NCBI GenBank assembly: GCA_949752735.1
Contig: OX457036.1
Coordinates: 98,065,761-98,129,760, forward strand
Source of the DNA: Lumbricus terrestris
Lineage: Eukaryota > Annelida > Clitellata > Crassiclitellata > Lumbricidae
Direction of reading: 5' to 3'
DNA length: 64,000 bases
The stretch's first letter is position 1. The number at the start of each line of letters is the position of its first letter. Shown piece by piece: positions 44,376-56,650 of this stretch. Under the pieces are notes generated by a model. It had not been told where the DNA came from, did not search any database, and saw only the letters and a list, made by a program, of their open reading frames with translations. Made by a program: the position numbers and the translations under genes.

Positions 44376-45513
44376 AACAACCGTTGAAGTCTTTCGTCAA
44401 AACGATGTGAATTATCTCAATTTTTCGATTGCATAAATAAAACTTCCATATTTTCTCCTTTATTCACCTTTGTTACTTGAAAGTGTCGGGCTACACTAAA
44501 ACTTTCTATTACAGACTCAACGAATGGCTGATTGTAGCTAATAAAATGGTTTTACTTAACGTCCAGCAATAGCATTTCAGAAAAACAATGCGACCTAATA
44601 AGGGTCTATAGCCTACTGGTCGAGGGTCTGATTGGCAGATATGATTCTTCAGGATGTAAAACACTTTAAAACCTACTACTATAATTTACATGTTTATAAC
44701 AATTTCAGCCGTTTGATCCAACCGCTGAGAGTGACGCTCTATAGTAACCGTGTCATACGTAGCCTACATTACAACGCATGCATTACCAGACGTACATCTT
44801 TGTGTGCGTATTCGTAATGACCGAATTAACCAAGGATGTATCATCGGAAAGTGGTCGGACGTACGAAGAAAGGCATTCAATTATAGACAAGACTAGTATT
44901 GTGATCCACGAGTCGTGGTTTTCAAAACAGAGAAATTTAATATTATTTTTCATAGGCCTATAAGAAATACACTCTCTACAAAGGTATGATCGTTTGGGTA
45001 CGTATAAGTAATTAAGTAGCCTATGCTTCTCAGGCTCTATGCATGCTTCAATGCGTTAAGCAGAGACTGGGATTCCGCAGGAAAATATTAGGGTACGAAG
45101 GGTTTCATGGCAAAAAACAGTTTGCAAACGCTGCTTTAACGGACAAACAAGCAGGTAAATTTGTCGCGCAACTGTTATCCTTCGTATTTTGTCGGAGGTC
45201 TGTTGCCCAATCCCACTCCCCGTTGTGTGATGTCATGGTACAATGAAGAACAAAGGCATTCTTGCCACGGAATTGCCTCTTCCTTCTCGCCTCATCTTGC
45301 CTCGGCCAAACATCGCTCGGCAATATAATCAAACTATTGGCCATCCAGTATTTTCACGGCTTATTAGCAATCATTCCGGGCGATGTCGCTTGGCGTCGCT
45401 GCACGAAATATTTCACTGTTGTGTGGCGCTGAGATTGACGGACAAAATCAATAGAAGACGTCGCGCTCGGACGGACACAGGCGGAAGGTCGCTTTGGTCT
45501 TCCGTCGACGAAG
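44376..45513. other. Spacer, partly shared with gene A intron 2
   Basis: 44715-44880 aligns with 13676-13840. The membrane-anchor exon that should follow is absent. No gene is seen. Confidence 0.5.
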
Positions 45514-45553
45514 GAGGAGGAGGAGGACGAAGAGGAGGAGGAGGAGGAGGAGA

Positions 45554-45584
<31 letters not shown>

Positions 45585-46110
45585 GGAGGAGGAGGAGGAG
45601 GAAGAGGAGGAGGAGGACTACGAGGAGAAAGGAGAAAACGGAGAAGTAGGAAGGCGAGGAGAAACAGGAAGGGAGAAGTATGAAGAGGAGAAAGAGGTGG
45701 GAGAAATAGTTTTAAGAACTGAAGGAGGAATATTATGAAAAGAGGAGTTTGTGGGGAATAGTAGGAAAGACGGAGGAGGTTGTGGAAGCGGGGATACTGT
45801 AGAATAGGAAGAGAAAGATTAGACTGAAGAGAAGGAAGGAAGAAACGAAATAGAATGAAGAATAGGAGGAGGGAAGGAGGAAGTAGACGAGGAGGAGGAA
45901 GATGGGAAGAAGGAGAGAAAGAAGATAGAAAGCAAGAGAAGAAGGGAGAAGAATAAGAAGACGAAAAGAAGAAATAGAAAGAAGGAAGAATAAGGAAGAG
46001 GATAACGAAGTAAAAGAAAAGGGAAGGAAGGACGAATAAGAGTGGAGAGGATAAGAAGGAAGAGGAGAAGGAGTGGACATGGAAAAGGAGGAAGAGTAGG
46101 TGGAAAAGGA
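45514..46110. repeat. Polypurine tract (GGA/GAA rich)
   Basis: About 600 bp of nearly pure purine on plus, upstream of the LRR-Ig gene. Frames on both strands are compositional artefacts. Confidence 0.9.
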
Positions 46111-47043
46111 GGCGGATTCACGAATGGGATGAGGACTGACTGCGGCTGTGTCCCACCAAGAGAAAGATCGACGGCAGCAGTCGATCCATCGGACTCAGTG
46201 GCGTCCGTTCGTCCATTCGTCCATTCGTTCGTTCATTCGTTCATTCGTCTGGTCGGTCGGTCGGTCGTTGCGACGATTATAGTTGGGCTACATAAGCTGC
46301 GCAGAGTGTTTATCGATTGCGACGGTTTGTTCTGATGATGAGAAGACGCTTTCGACGAAGGAGGATGGACGACGGAGGATGATGACGATGTCTTTGGTTG
46401 ATGCTGCTGATGCTGATGCTGCTGGTGATGGTGATGGTGGTGATGGGAGTGATGCGGTGAAGGTGGCGGTGGCGGTGGCGGCTGCGACGGAAGCAGCAGA
46501 TCAGAGGAAGTGGCGATGATTCGGAGCGTGACGACAACGAGAAAAACGAACGTGGACTTCAATGAGTTGCAACGAAGAGGAAGAACGCTAGGAATAGAGG
46601 GACATACATTGTTATGTACTCGCCGATACATGCGGGAGGCAACGGAAGCAAACAACGACAGCAATGCAGATATGGAAGGAGACATATTGAGATACATGAA
46701 GACAAAGATTGTTGGTATGCAGAGATATTCTGAGTGACAGAGAATGAGACAGAGAGATAGATTCAGATAAATAGAAAATGTGTCAGTGACTGACTATATT
46801 TTTATCTTTTTCCCTTCTGAGGTTTGTCGTTTTATTCAGACGTTGTTGCGAATAAAACTAAAGAGACGTTGAAGCAGACTGAGAGAGAGACAGACTGAGG
46901 TAGATACAGAGTAAGAGAGAAGGACAGAGAGAGACATAGAGACAAATAGAAGAGGACAGAAAAGTAGACAGACAGCCGACTACAAAATCTTCTGATGGAG
47001 ATGTCTCCAATCTCCATCTGATCCCATTTCCCATTTCCCAACG
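46111..47043. other. 5' flank of the LRR-Ig gene
   Basis: Contains CATTCGTC repeats (46205-46250), GATGAT/GGTGGC triplet-rich DNA (46375-46490) and CAGAGA words (46735-46975). It may include 5' UTR. No clear TATA box. Confidence 0.4.
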
Positions 47044-48843
47044 ATGTCTTTCCGTCCGTTTCGATCGCGAGGTCCACACCGGACATCCGTGTTGACGTCG
47101 TCCGTGGTCCTTGTCCTCGTGACCTGGATCAACCGGACGTCCGCTTCCTCAGCTTCCGGTTCTGCATCTTCAACTGGAGTCTGTCCCAAGGTCTGCTTCT
47201 GCAACACTCCGAGCAAAATCGTCTACTGTTCCCGCCGAGGTCTGACGTCGATTCCAGATGGAATTCCGACGAACGCTCTCCAGTTGAACCTCAACGGAAA
47301 CGCGTTTGAATCTGGAATCATTCGACGATCGAACATCTCACGATTCGTTGGATTGGAACATCTCTACATGAGCGAGTGTGAGCTCGAGTCGATCGAGGTC
47401 GGGTCATTCGCTGACCTCGTCAACCTTCGCTGGCTTGACCTGAGCAACAACCGGCTGAAGGTCATCGAGGAATTCACGTTTCGTGGTCTGTCGCTACAGC
47501 ATCTCTTTCTGAACGGCAATCGCAACATCCGGTTGTTGGGCGACTCCTTCGAGGGTCTCAGTACCACCGGGCTCTACCTGCACGACTGCTCGCTCTCCGA
47601 GATCCACCTCGAGGAACTACAGACCCTGAACTCGACGCTGCGCTACCTCTGGCTGAACGGGAACGGACTGGAAAAGATAGACGCCCGATTCCAGTCGCTG
47701 TTCGCCGGATTCCTCCACCTCCGTCTCGGATTCAACCCACTGCACTGCAACTGCGAGGCAGTCTGGTTGAAGGAGTTCTACGACAAGAACGGAGACATCT
47801 TCAAGGGCGCGATGCCACCATCCTGTCTGGCGCCACTCAAACTCCGCGGAAGGTTCTTCAACGAACTGACGCTCTATGACTTCCGGTGTCAGACGCCGAT
47901 GTTCAGCAAGATCGAGGCTCACTTCGCCAGCAGACAGGGTCGCATCAAGTGCGCGGCGGTCGGGGAGCCAGCCCCGTCCCTCTACTGGATCCAACCGTCT
48001 GGAAAGACGACCAAGTTCAGTCCATCGTCATCGTCTTCATCGGAAGAGGCGGAGGAAACGGAAGCTGTCCTCCACCTGAACTGGGATGAAGAAGACAGCA
48101 ATGCCAATCCATCCGGAATGTACATCTGCATCGCCAACAACGAGGCTGGCAACGTCACCCTGACCGTCAACGTCCCCTGGCCTCAACGACCGAGGACACC
48201 GTCCTCCTCTGGTGAGGGACATGAGTCAAACGATGTCCTCCTCTCCTGGCCTCCTAACATCCTCGCATCCTCCTCCTCCACCCCATCCCCTTCCTTCCGT
48301 CCGTCCAAATCGCAAGTCATGCCAGACATCCCTGCGGCGGCCAACAACATCCAGTATCGTCTTCTGGGAGATAGTCTGATGCTTCAGAGGTCCAGTCCAG
48401 CCACACCTCCTCGATCCCCGGGGTCCATCGAGGAGTGGCTGGCCGGACAGAACTACACGTCCATCGAACTCGCACGACATCGAGTCTCAGGCGGCGGCGG
48501 CAGAGGCGGAGGAGGAGGAGAGCGACTGTTCAGCGCATCTGAGTTGGCCTGTGCCGTCGTTGGGACCCACCTCTCGACCCTCGTCCTTTGCTTGGCCTCG
48601 GTTGTCCTCTTCTATCGAACGCATTGGAGGAAATGCCCGTCACCGTCCAGATCCAACTACGATCAGTCCCTCGATCACTGCGGTGGGGGACCTCTGTACG
48701 GTGGGGCGACGGGGCCCGGCGGTGGGGCGTCCTCAGGGACCTGCGAGGAGGCGTCCATGGAGTCCGTCTACCTGAATGGAGTCAGACATCATCCGCTGAA
48801 GTCCTACGTTGAAACACCGGACGTGGCAGCCACAAGAAGATGA
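47044..48843 (+). CDS. Intronless LRR-Ig transmembrane receptor
   Basis: 599 aa in one open frame. Residues about 15-45 hold a hydrophobic leader. An LRRNT cap follows (C47, C51, C53, C62), then about five leucine-rich repeats (76-232) and an LRRCT cap (NPLHCNC, C235, C237, C261, C282). One Ig domain follows, with C303 and C362 and the usual Y-x-C-x-A-x-N near its end. A Ser/Pro-rich low-complexity segment leads to one membrane helix (about 502-524) and a 75-residue cytoplasmic tail. The order matches the LRR-Ig adhesion receptors (ISLR2, LRRC24, LINGO, insect Kekkon). I cannot choose between them. Such proteins act at the cell surface, often in neurons. The region is richer in G+C and better ordered in codon use than its surroundings. 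Confidence 0.9.
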   Translation: MSFRPFRSRGPHRTSVLTSSVVLVLVTWINRTSASSASGSASSTGVCPKVCFCNTPSKIVYCSRRGLTSIPDGIPTNALQLNLNGNAFESGIIRRSNISRFVGLEHLYMSECELESIEVGSFADLVNLRWLDLSNNRLKVIEEFTFRGLSLQHLFLNGNRNIRLLGDSFEGLSTTGLYLHDCSLSEIHLEELQTLNSTLRYLWLNGNGLEKIDARFQSLFAGFLHLRLGFNPLHCNCEAVWLKEFYDKNGDIFKGAMPPSCLAPLKLRGRFFNELTLYDFRCQTPMFSKIEAHFASRQGRIKCAAVGEPAPSLYWIQPSGKTTKFSPSSSSSSEEAEETEAVLHLNWDEEDSNANPSGMYICIANNEAGNVTLTVNVPWPQRPRTPSSSGEGHESNDVLLSWPPNILASSSSTPSPSFRPSKSQVMPDIPAAANNIQYRLLGDSLMLQRSSPATPPRSPGSIEEWLAGQNYTSIELARHRVSGGGGRGGGGGERLFSASELACAVVGTHLSTLVLCLASVVLFYRTHWRKCPSPSRSNYDQSLDHCGGGPLYGGATGPGGGASSGTCEEASMESVYLNGVRHHPLKSYVETPDVAATRR

Positions 48844-49235
48844 TCCACCACCACGAGACTAGCAACTCAACTCATCCATCCACTCTTCCTCTTTCGTTCA
48901 TTCCATCTCTACCGTTGTCGCTTCAGACATTTCCACGTGGATAAATGGAAGGAGTGGAACCGATAGCAAGTGACGCACGGTTCCAGTCTTCTTTGTAAGA
49001 TGTAATGAATACGCAGACGTCTTCCGCCCAATGCAATAAACCATTCGCGTATCATCGGTGTTTGGTACAATTGCAACGATGCAGAAACATTCGCAACAAT
49101 TACGATTTACCTATCAATACTCGACTTTTATCAATGCTATTATTGATATTATTATTGTTATTATTACTATTAATTTTGTTAATTTAATTACTACGATTAA
49201 TGTGATTGTAAATTTCATGCGCTGTTTCTGATCAT
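48844..49235. other. 3' UTR and flank of the LRR-Ig gene
   Basis: No gene is seen. ATT-rich DNA lies at 49137-49185. Confidence 0.5.
49035..49040 (+). terminator. Poly(A) signal of the LRR-Ig gene
   Basis: AATAAA 192 bp after the stop codon, on the same strand. Confidence 0.6.
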
Positions 49236-49404
49236 GTGGTCCTACAACTCTGTTACACTGCGTTTAATTCCCAGGGGTCACTCCACTCGGTTCCTTAAGA
49301 ACCTAAAAACTGTCTAATATAGCCGTGGTTGGGTCGGGAGCGCTTCTGAGTAGCCTACCTTGAAGAGGCGCTATATAAAACTCCTTAAATAAATAAATAA
49401 ATGC
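49236..49404 (+). pseudogene. CR1/L2-like LINE 3' end
   Basis: TTAATTCCCAGGGGTCACTC, CCTTAAGAACCTAAAAACTG and GGTCGGGAGCGCTTCTGAGT match the element at 1690-2092 almost base by base, ending in AAATAAATAAAT. Confidence 0.85.
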
Positions 49405-50239
49405 GATCAATAGGCGACGGTTGCCATGGTAACTGCAGCGGTCACCATGGTAACTGCAGCTGCATTGCAATTGCTCTGTGCATCTTCGCATGACTCACAT
49501 GACAGTTGATGATGCTGTCAGTCTATCGTTTCCAAATCTTATGCCACTGCCGTTTTATCTTAATCAGTCAATACACATTTGTGTAACGCCCTTCAGATCC
49601 CTACTCACAGTTGCCCCAATCCAGACCATAGATTCGTTATCTGGCCCCAACTTCTTTTCGACGTATTCGCCAACTTCTGACGCGCGTCATTTCTCAAGAT
49701 TCCTATGCATTGCAATGTAGCCTAAGTAAGTGAAGTAACAGACATGATAACTGTACAACAGACGCTATAAACATACTCTCTTCAAAGTGCCCGTTGCGTA
49801 AGTCTATAATAAAATTGTTCTGTAGTGATCGATATCTAACGCGCTGCAGCTGTTTATAACTTGCTCCCGATTGGTTAAAGCTCTCACCTTCTAACTCAAA
49901 GATCATGCAGTGCATCGGAATTAATCCTCATCTCAAATGATTACTGTCTAATACTAGATTACATGAAGACTTTGATCAAGTCTCTCATTCATAATTCCGA
50001 TCGCCAACGACTTACATGTATGCTTGGTGACTGGCGCTTAGCAAATACTTATCGGTAGTCACTGGCTTTGCTGATAGGGTAATGGCGACGTGTGTGTGTG
50101 GAATAGCCCTGAACCCATCGCCAGCTCAGACATCCGTCTTTCTTCCATTGGTGGTAAATGAGTAGCATTATAAGCTAGCATAGTATTAGGTATGATATTA
50201 TAGCTGGTATTATAGGTGAGGAGATAAGGTATCAGTAGG
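49405..50239. other. Spacer, no gene seen
   Basis: A direct repeat CATGGTAACTGCAGC occurs twice at 49424-49460. Otherwise unremarkable. Confidence 0.4.
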
Positions 50240-50630
50240 CTACCCACACAGTTCAAGATCCTCACTCTGATCCTAAAGTCTCAACGGGGTCTTGCCCCAA
50301 AATATCTGACTAATGCTTTACTTCGTCCTCACTCAGCTTCCTCCCATCGTCCACTTCGTTCATCCAACAGACTTGACCTATTGGTTCCTCGGTCTAGAAC
50401 TGCTATGGCTCAGTCTCGATCTTTTGTCTCAATTGGTTTCTCTCTGGAATGCACTTTCTCCTTCTGTTCGCTCTACACTTCTTTCTGTCAGTCTCTCCTC
50501 TGCTCTGTCTCTTCTCAAAACCTGCTTCTTCTCGCGGGGCCTTGCGCACTGGGAGCGCCTCTGAACGGTTCACCCTACTAGAGGCGCTTTATAAATGTTT
50601 TAATACAATACAATGCAATACCCTCGTTGA
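50240..50630 (+). pseudogene. LINE 3' fragment, another subfamily
   Basis: CTAGAACTGCTATGGCTCAG, TCTGGAATGCACTTTC and GGGAGCGCCTCTGAACG follow the order of the CR1/L2-like ends, then AGGCGCTTTATAAATG and an AATAC-type tail. Frames are broken. Confidence 0.7.
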
Positions 50631-50965
50631 TTGACAAATTGTTATGGATTTCACACAGCATCCAAATAAGGGTGTCTCGATTGGTCGTGAACGATTTTGA
50701 ATGCAGATAAATATATGTTATACACAATATAAATATAATGTGAAAAGCTGTATACTGGCGGATAGGTTGTTCAAATGAGAATGTTACGCAATTTTTTTGA
50801 TCACTAGCTCACTTATTCAAATTTTAGCGCCAATATCCATGACGTCATCAAATTCGTGCCAAGTAAACATCCAGCTATATATAGGCCGAAAACAGTATTG
50901 TACGACTATCATTGTTAATACACACATAATTAATTAATTAATACAAATTATCATTTAGTATTTAA

Positions 50966-52215
50966 CCCTCGAATGCCCATCTTGCAAGGGGGCGGTCGGA
51001 CCCCAGGCCAGTTTTTTCCGGATAACTTTTTAATGGCTATAGATGTACAAAAATGCTTTTAGGTATTCCTAGAGCAACCATTTGAGCATCGAATGGTATA
51101 TTTTGCGTGAGTATTGTCCAGCCCAATACCCACAACCACAGCATATACTAAGGGTACCGCAAGATATGCGGCTATTTGCCATACATGCGTAGGCTATGGT
51201 TACTGGCCAATAAATAAATGGTTAGCGCACGTTATATGAAATAAAGATTCACATAAATTGTTGAACTTAGATTTACTGACATTGTAGCACTATGTTTGGC
51301 CTATGTTTGCAGCACAGAATTTGAAAGTCTGCAAGTCTGTGTAGTGTGTAGGCCTATCAGCAATAATTGCATACAACAGGCGTGCATCAAAACGGAGGCT
51401 TAGGACAGTTCATACAAACGGTGGCAACCGTTCTGTCAAGGTTACGCGAATAAATGGCTCAGCTATTCTTCTTAGCCGGTGTTTTTGTAGACGGCAGTGG
51501 CCTACCCTTCTTACTCAACCCACAAGTAGGCCTAACACCACACAGTGACACAGTCGTTCGTACTTCCCCCCCTTCATCCGCAATTGTTTGAAAATTATCC
51601 CTTTCAATCGTGGCATGGTGTAATCGGGTCAGGAACACCTCTGAGAAGTTTCTCTTGAAGCGGCGCTATACAAATTTACAATTGCAATAACGATTTAGTC
51701 TACCAAAATGCAACTGGTCCGTCGATAGCTGGAAGTGAGAGCAGCTGACAGGCATGCGTACGCGCCGGACGTATGATAGCTTCTTTCGGTAAATGACGCG
51801 AGCAAGCATTATAATGTGTATCATGAGAATTGTACACTATTATTTTACACCGGATGGTGCTATTGTGATATAAGATCGATTGCAAATTCATTTGGGATTA
51901 CATAGAACTAAATTTTGTAACGATATTCCAACCCCTTCTCAAGATACAAACATGAAAACGATAGGCTTTCTTCGGTAAATGACGCAAGCAAGCATAAAAT
52001 GTGTATCACGATATTTTACACTCCTTTTTTACACCAGGTGGTGATATTGTGTAATAAGATACATCAATCGATTGCAAATTCATTTGGGATCACAAAGAAC
52101 TAAATTCTGTAACGATATTCCAATCCCTTTTCAAGATATTCACAAAAAACCCTGGGGTCCGCGCGGACCCCCCTTGGACCTTCGTGTACCAAAAAATACC
52201 TTGGGCACTCGAGTG
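50966..52215. mobile_element. piggyBac-like non-autonomous element
   Basis: TTAA lies on both sides (50962-50965, 52216-52219). Ends are CCCTCGAATGCCC and the near-complement GGGCACTCGAGTG. GGACCCC-rich words lie inside both ends. The interior has a tandem duplication of about 185 bp (51777-51960 and 51963-52140) and a LINE tail word at 51610-51690. No transposase. Confidence 0.82.
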
Positions 52216-52412
52216 TTAATAATGTTTCCTTTACTCTTTATTACAGCATCAAGTCGATTAAGCATCGAGCCAATTAGATTTTTCAGAGTTGTCAGAGGTA
52301 GGCTATCGATGTCCATGCCTTATGGTACGAAGCCGACGTTTTAAGGTGTTCAATGTCTGGGGTTCGGGATCGGCATTAACAAAAATATCAATGGATAGGC
52401 CTACATCTCACC

Positions 52413-52530
52413 GGGGACTGGCCGCCTAATTCGCTTGATTTGTCACCAATAGAAAATGTTTCGAGTATTATAGCGGCAACTGTTTATGCAATTCCTTCTT
52501 CAGAGCTCGAGAGATCCGCATGCAACTGAA
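52413..52530 (+). pseudogene. Tc1/mariner-like transposase scrap
   Basis: The frame reads GDWPPNSLDLSPIENV, the block around the last catalytic region of Tc1-like transposases (W-P-x-x-S-x-D-L-x-P-I-E-N). It stops about 20 codons later. The catalytic context is lost. Confidence 0.65.
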
Positions 52531-53889
52531 GTACTGAATCAACTTCATCATTAGCTCACAATAGTCTGCGACATCATAGTCTCGTCTTGTTACATGTTTA
52601 ACGACACTGCCATAATTATCAGAGATGATTAGTGTCGCCCTCCTCCTTTATCCAGGCTTGGGACTTGCACTGGCAGGGTGCAACCATTGGCAGAGCTCTG
52701 CGACTTCATAGAGGCTTCAAATAAACCATTCTTGAAGTGTTTTCAACTGGAAATAAATTTAGATGTTCAACGCTAATAACAATAATAATAATGTATTATT
52801 TTTGATATCCGAACATTACGGATTCCCAGAGTAGAATCTAATATAAAAAATTATCTTGAATCTAACAATATTATTATGAACTTCTGTAGCGCCAGGATCT
52901 TGTGCAAGAGATGTTGACTTAACATTGTGTCGCACCAAGAAATCTGCATGCAGTGGCAGATCTGGATGTCCAGTACATGAGGCTAAAGCTCGGAAGTCAT
53001 TAGATTTCAACACCATATGCTCGTGTGAAGCATAGTATAGACTTACAAATACATTCTATAACCATTACGATAACCACAGTTTTCTTATTGCTTAAAGTGA
53101 CAGTTATTAATTAATTACATTATCATTTTGTCGTCTCCATCATCATCGTCATCATCATCGGATGATGATGCCAAAAATTTGACGGCGATGGGTTCGAATA
53201 AACGACGATCTCCATTGTAGTCGATCTTTTGTCAAAGTTCATTGCTATCATTAATTTAGCTTTTGTCCAACTGATGCTATGATGTCTTTATTAATCTGAC
53301 CATCATACTAATCATATACACGTCATCAATCTCATGCATTCACACCATGCGCGCATATAATTATGCATGCATATATCTATGTATATATATAGGCTAATTT
53401 GGTATTATCTATTTATATATGTATACATATATGTACGTGTATATACATGCATATATATATATATATGCATATTATATGTGTGTATTTGTGGAGCGTGTAT
53501 AATAATTCTAAGTTCTGCTGATGAATTGGCAGCTATAAATCACAATGAATCGGGAAGAAACGCTGAAACATAGATACCCTTGTGTGTTTGTTTGTTTGTT
53601 TGCATGTGTTTGTTTGTTTGTGAGTATTTGTTTGTCTGCATGTTTGTGTGCGTCTCTTTCTTCAGAAAAGTCGATAGACGGTAGATATATATTTGCCAAT
53701 GACTGAAGATGTGTCTTATTATTACGCTTTCCCTCCGGCACAGACATACCGACACAGACGCAGACTGATGCAAGCAGACAGTCAGACAGAGGTAGACGGA
53801 CAGTGGGAGGTGTTCAATAAACGCACAATACTGTTTGTCGAGCGTCGAAGTCTTGGCGCCAAAGGAACCAGACGAAGGCAGACGATGAA
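52531..53889. other. Spacer, no gene seen
   Basis: Includes ATC/GAT words at 53135-53170, TATA-rich microsatellites (53370-53480) and GTTT repeats (53580-53640). Confidence 0.45.
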
Positions 53890-54500
53890 GGCAGACGACA
53901 GGGGGAGGAGGAGGAGGAGGAGGAGGAGGAGGAGGAGGAGGAAGAGGAGACAGTGGGGCGGAGTGGGACCGAATGGGACGGAGTGGGGCGGAGTGGGACC
54001 AAATGGGTCGTATGGTAGGACGATGGAACGCTGCAGAGAGGATGGTACGTATGGAGGAGTTGAAAGGCAGAGGGATGGAGGGACTGAAGGTAGGGTTGAA
54101 CTGATGGAGGATCCCGAAATGAAGGAGGGTCTAAGGTATGAGGGACAGACAGAGAGTGACAAAAGAGAAAAGGGAAGCACGATGAGATGAACATAGGAGC
54201 GAAGGGAGAGAGGGACGAAGGTGGGTGGAAGGACGAACCGAGGGAGAAGAAGGGATTCGGAAAGAGATGGAAGAAGTGACGGATGGACGGAGGCAGGAGG
54301 AATGACAGAGGAGAAGGAAGAGAAGGAAGAGAAGGAAGAGGAGGAGGGGGAGGAGCAAGAGGAGGAGGAAGAGGAAGAAGAGGAGGAGAAGGAGGAGGAG
54401 GTGGAAGAGCTGGAAGAAGAGGGGAAGAGGAGGAGGAGCAAGAGGAGGAGCAGGAGGAGAAGGAGAAGGAAGAGGAGTGGAAGTAGGAGGAAGAGGAGTA
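53890..54500. repeat. Polypurine tract
   Basis: GGA/GAA-rich on plus, with a (GGAGGA)n core at 53905-53945 and a denser part at 54300-54500. Confidence 0.92.
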
Positions 54501-54589
54501 GGTCCCTTGTAGACGCCAAAGTAGATCTGTGTATTGTGTGCAAGAATCGCCATTGAGAATATTCCGTTCAACTGATGGACTGAAAATCA

Positions 54590-55545
54590 ATCTCTGCCTC
54601 TTTTGTCTTCCACTCTTCTTCCTCTTCCTCCTCTTCCTCTTCCTCCTCCTCTCCCAACTCCTCCTCTTCTTATACTTTATTCCACTCTCTCATTCCTCTT
54701 CCTCCTCCTTATTTTCTTCATACATCCTTCTGCATCGTCATCCATAATCTCAGACTTCTCATTTCCTTCTCTCAACGATCCTTCTCTTCATCCTTTTTCC
54801 TCTTCTCTACAGAATTCTCTTTCCTCTTTTCCCTGTTTCCATTGTTCCTAACCTCCCTCCTCCTCATCTTTCCACTCTTTCCCATTTTATTCATTTCTTA
54901 TAATTTTCATTCTTCTCATCGCCATCACCAACCCTCTTGTTATCCTCCTCATCGTCTAATCCCACCTAACTTCTCAGCTCCTCCTCCTTCTCTTGGTTCG
55001 CTTTTCCTTCTCCTCCACCTCCGCATTCTCCCCTTCTCTCTTCCACTATCCATCTTCTCCACACGACATCCTCCTTCTCTGGCATATCATCCTCATCTTC
55101 ATTATCACTGTCCTCTCGTTCTTTTCCTCTTCCTCTTCTTCATCGTCTTCCTCCTGATCCTTCTTCGTTCCACCTGATCCTATTCTTCTCCTTCTGATAT
55201 TTCCTCCCATTCCTCTTCTTCCTCTCATCTGTATCCTCCTCTGTATCCTCCTCTGTATCCTCCTCTGTATCCTCTTGCTTCTCCTCTTTCTCTGATTTCC
55301 GTTCTTCCGTATTCTCCAGGTCAACCCATCTTTCTCCTCTTGCTGCTCCTTCTCCTTATCCTCTTCCTATTCCACCTCCTCTCCTTCCTCTTCCTCTCCC
55401 TCCTACTCTTCATCCTCGGCTTCCTTCTCCTCTTGCTCCTCCTTCACTATAATAGTTCTCCATATTCCCTTCTTCCCACCTTTCCCCCTCCTCCTCTTCT
55501 TTCTCTGCTTTCCCTCCACCTCTGGGATATGGCCACTGTCCCGTC
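54590..55545. repeat. Polypyrimidine tract
   Basis: CTT/TCC-rich on plus for about 950 bp, starting some 90 bp after the polypurine tract ends. Open frames on both strands follow from the composition. Confidence 0.92.
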
Positions 55546-56449
55546 GTATCACTCTATCTTTGTACATCACACACACGCGCACACACACCCACACTCTTTA
55601 TCACTCTCTCTCATCTATGGTCTATTCCTCGACCTTTACGAGAGCGTAGCTGTTAGTCGCCACATCTGAGTGCGTGTGACATGAAGTTGGACATTTCATG
55701 GTAAACGAAATAGCAGCAGAACAACAATTGGCTTCAGCTTCTACAGTCGTGTGTCCGTCAACAGGAACGACATTCGAACACCAACTGTATATTAGAACTT
55801 CACTCCCTTTCAGCTTTTCTATGTCGGACATTTTCATTTGTCGGCGCTGCATCTCAAGCGCTCATAAACTTGACAAGTTCACTAACATTTCTAATCTAAT
55901 ATGGCTACCGTTGTTGTTTTAAAAATTTCAGGCAGATACTAAAAGTGTTGGCCGAATAATTATGTTGGACTCTACATTTCATCGGGGCACTGTGTATAAA
56001 TTCAGTTTAAACAACACTGAATGATATAAAAGAACATTGGCGTCACCATTGTCTATCAGACAGGTTTAGGACAGGCACTGTCAGAGTGCAACGAGTGGAT
56101 GAGTCGAACATTAGCGATAGTATTATGCAACAGTTAATTATAATTGTATAACTATTATTCTGTAACAATAATTAATCCGCAGAAAAGAATCTTATTGTCT
56201 TCTCTAATAACAGAAGTGATAGTTCGCAGTTGAAACATTAAATTTTGGTCCCATCAAACGAGCAGGTCGCGAGTTCTTGTTGGAGTTGCGCACAGCTTCT
56301 AACGCGCCTTTGCACCCAGTCCGGCAACGAGGATCAAGTACTCCAAACTTAACCAGAGGTACACATCTGTTTTTAGTTTCTTAGAACCTGAGGAATTTTT
56401 TACCTCGGGTGAGAGAAAAATAATAATGATAATTAATGGCAACAACAAC
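55546..56449. other. Spacer with one unassigned short frame
   Basis: A 76-codon minus frame (55852-55622) has balanced composition and five cysteines, but I recognise no family or splice sites. The rest is non-coding. Confidence 0.3.
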
Positions 56450-56469
56450 AACAGTAATAATAATAATAA

Positions 56470-56519
<50 letters not shown>

Positions 56520-56521
56520 GA

Positions 56522-56619
<98 letters not shown>

Positions 56620-56640
56620 ATTACTATTACTATTATTAAT
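56450..56640. repeat. (ATT)n microsatellite at LINE 5' edge
   Basis: About 60 ATT triplets in three blocks, ending where the RTE-like reverse transcriptase begins. Confidence 0.95.
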
Positions 56641-56650
56641 ATGCAAGGAG

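Noticed and set aside
43802..44400. Several 100-170-aa frames with RMWVGTEDVGWD or HPLSQPTSSVPT
   Set aside because: Translations of the 19-bp minisatellite; every frame is open, which points to composition, not coding.
47364..48480. Frames antisense to or overlapping the LRR-Ig gene
   Set aside because: Shadows of a well supported coding frame with higher G+C.
53782..54590. Ser/Leu/Pro-rich minus frames of 253 and 258 aa
   Set aside because: Overlapping frames over a polypurine tract; no domain, no splice logic.
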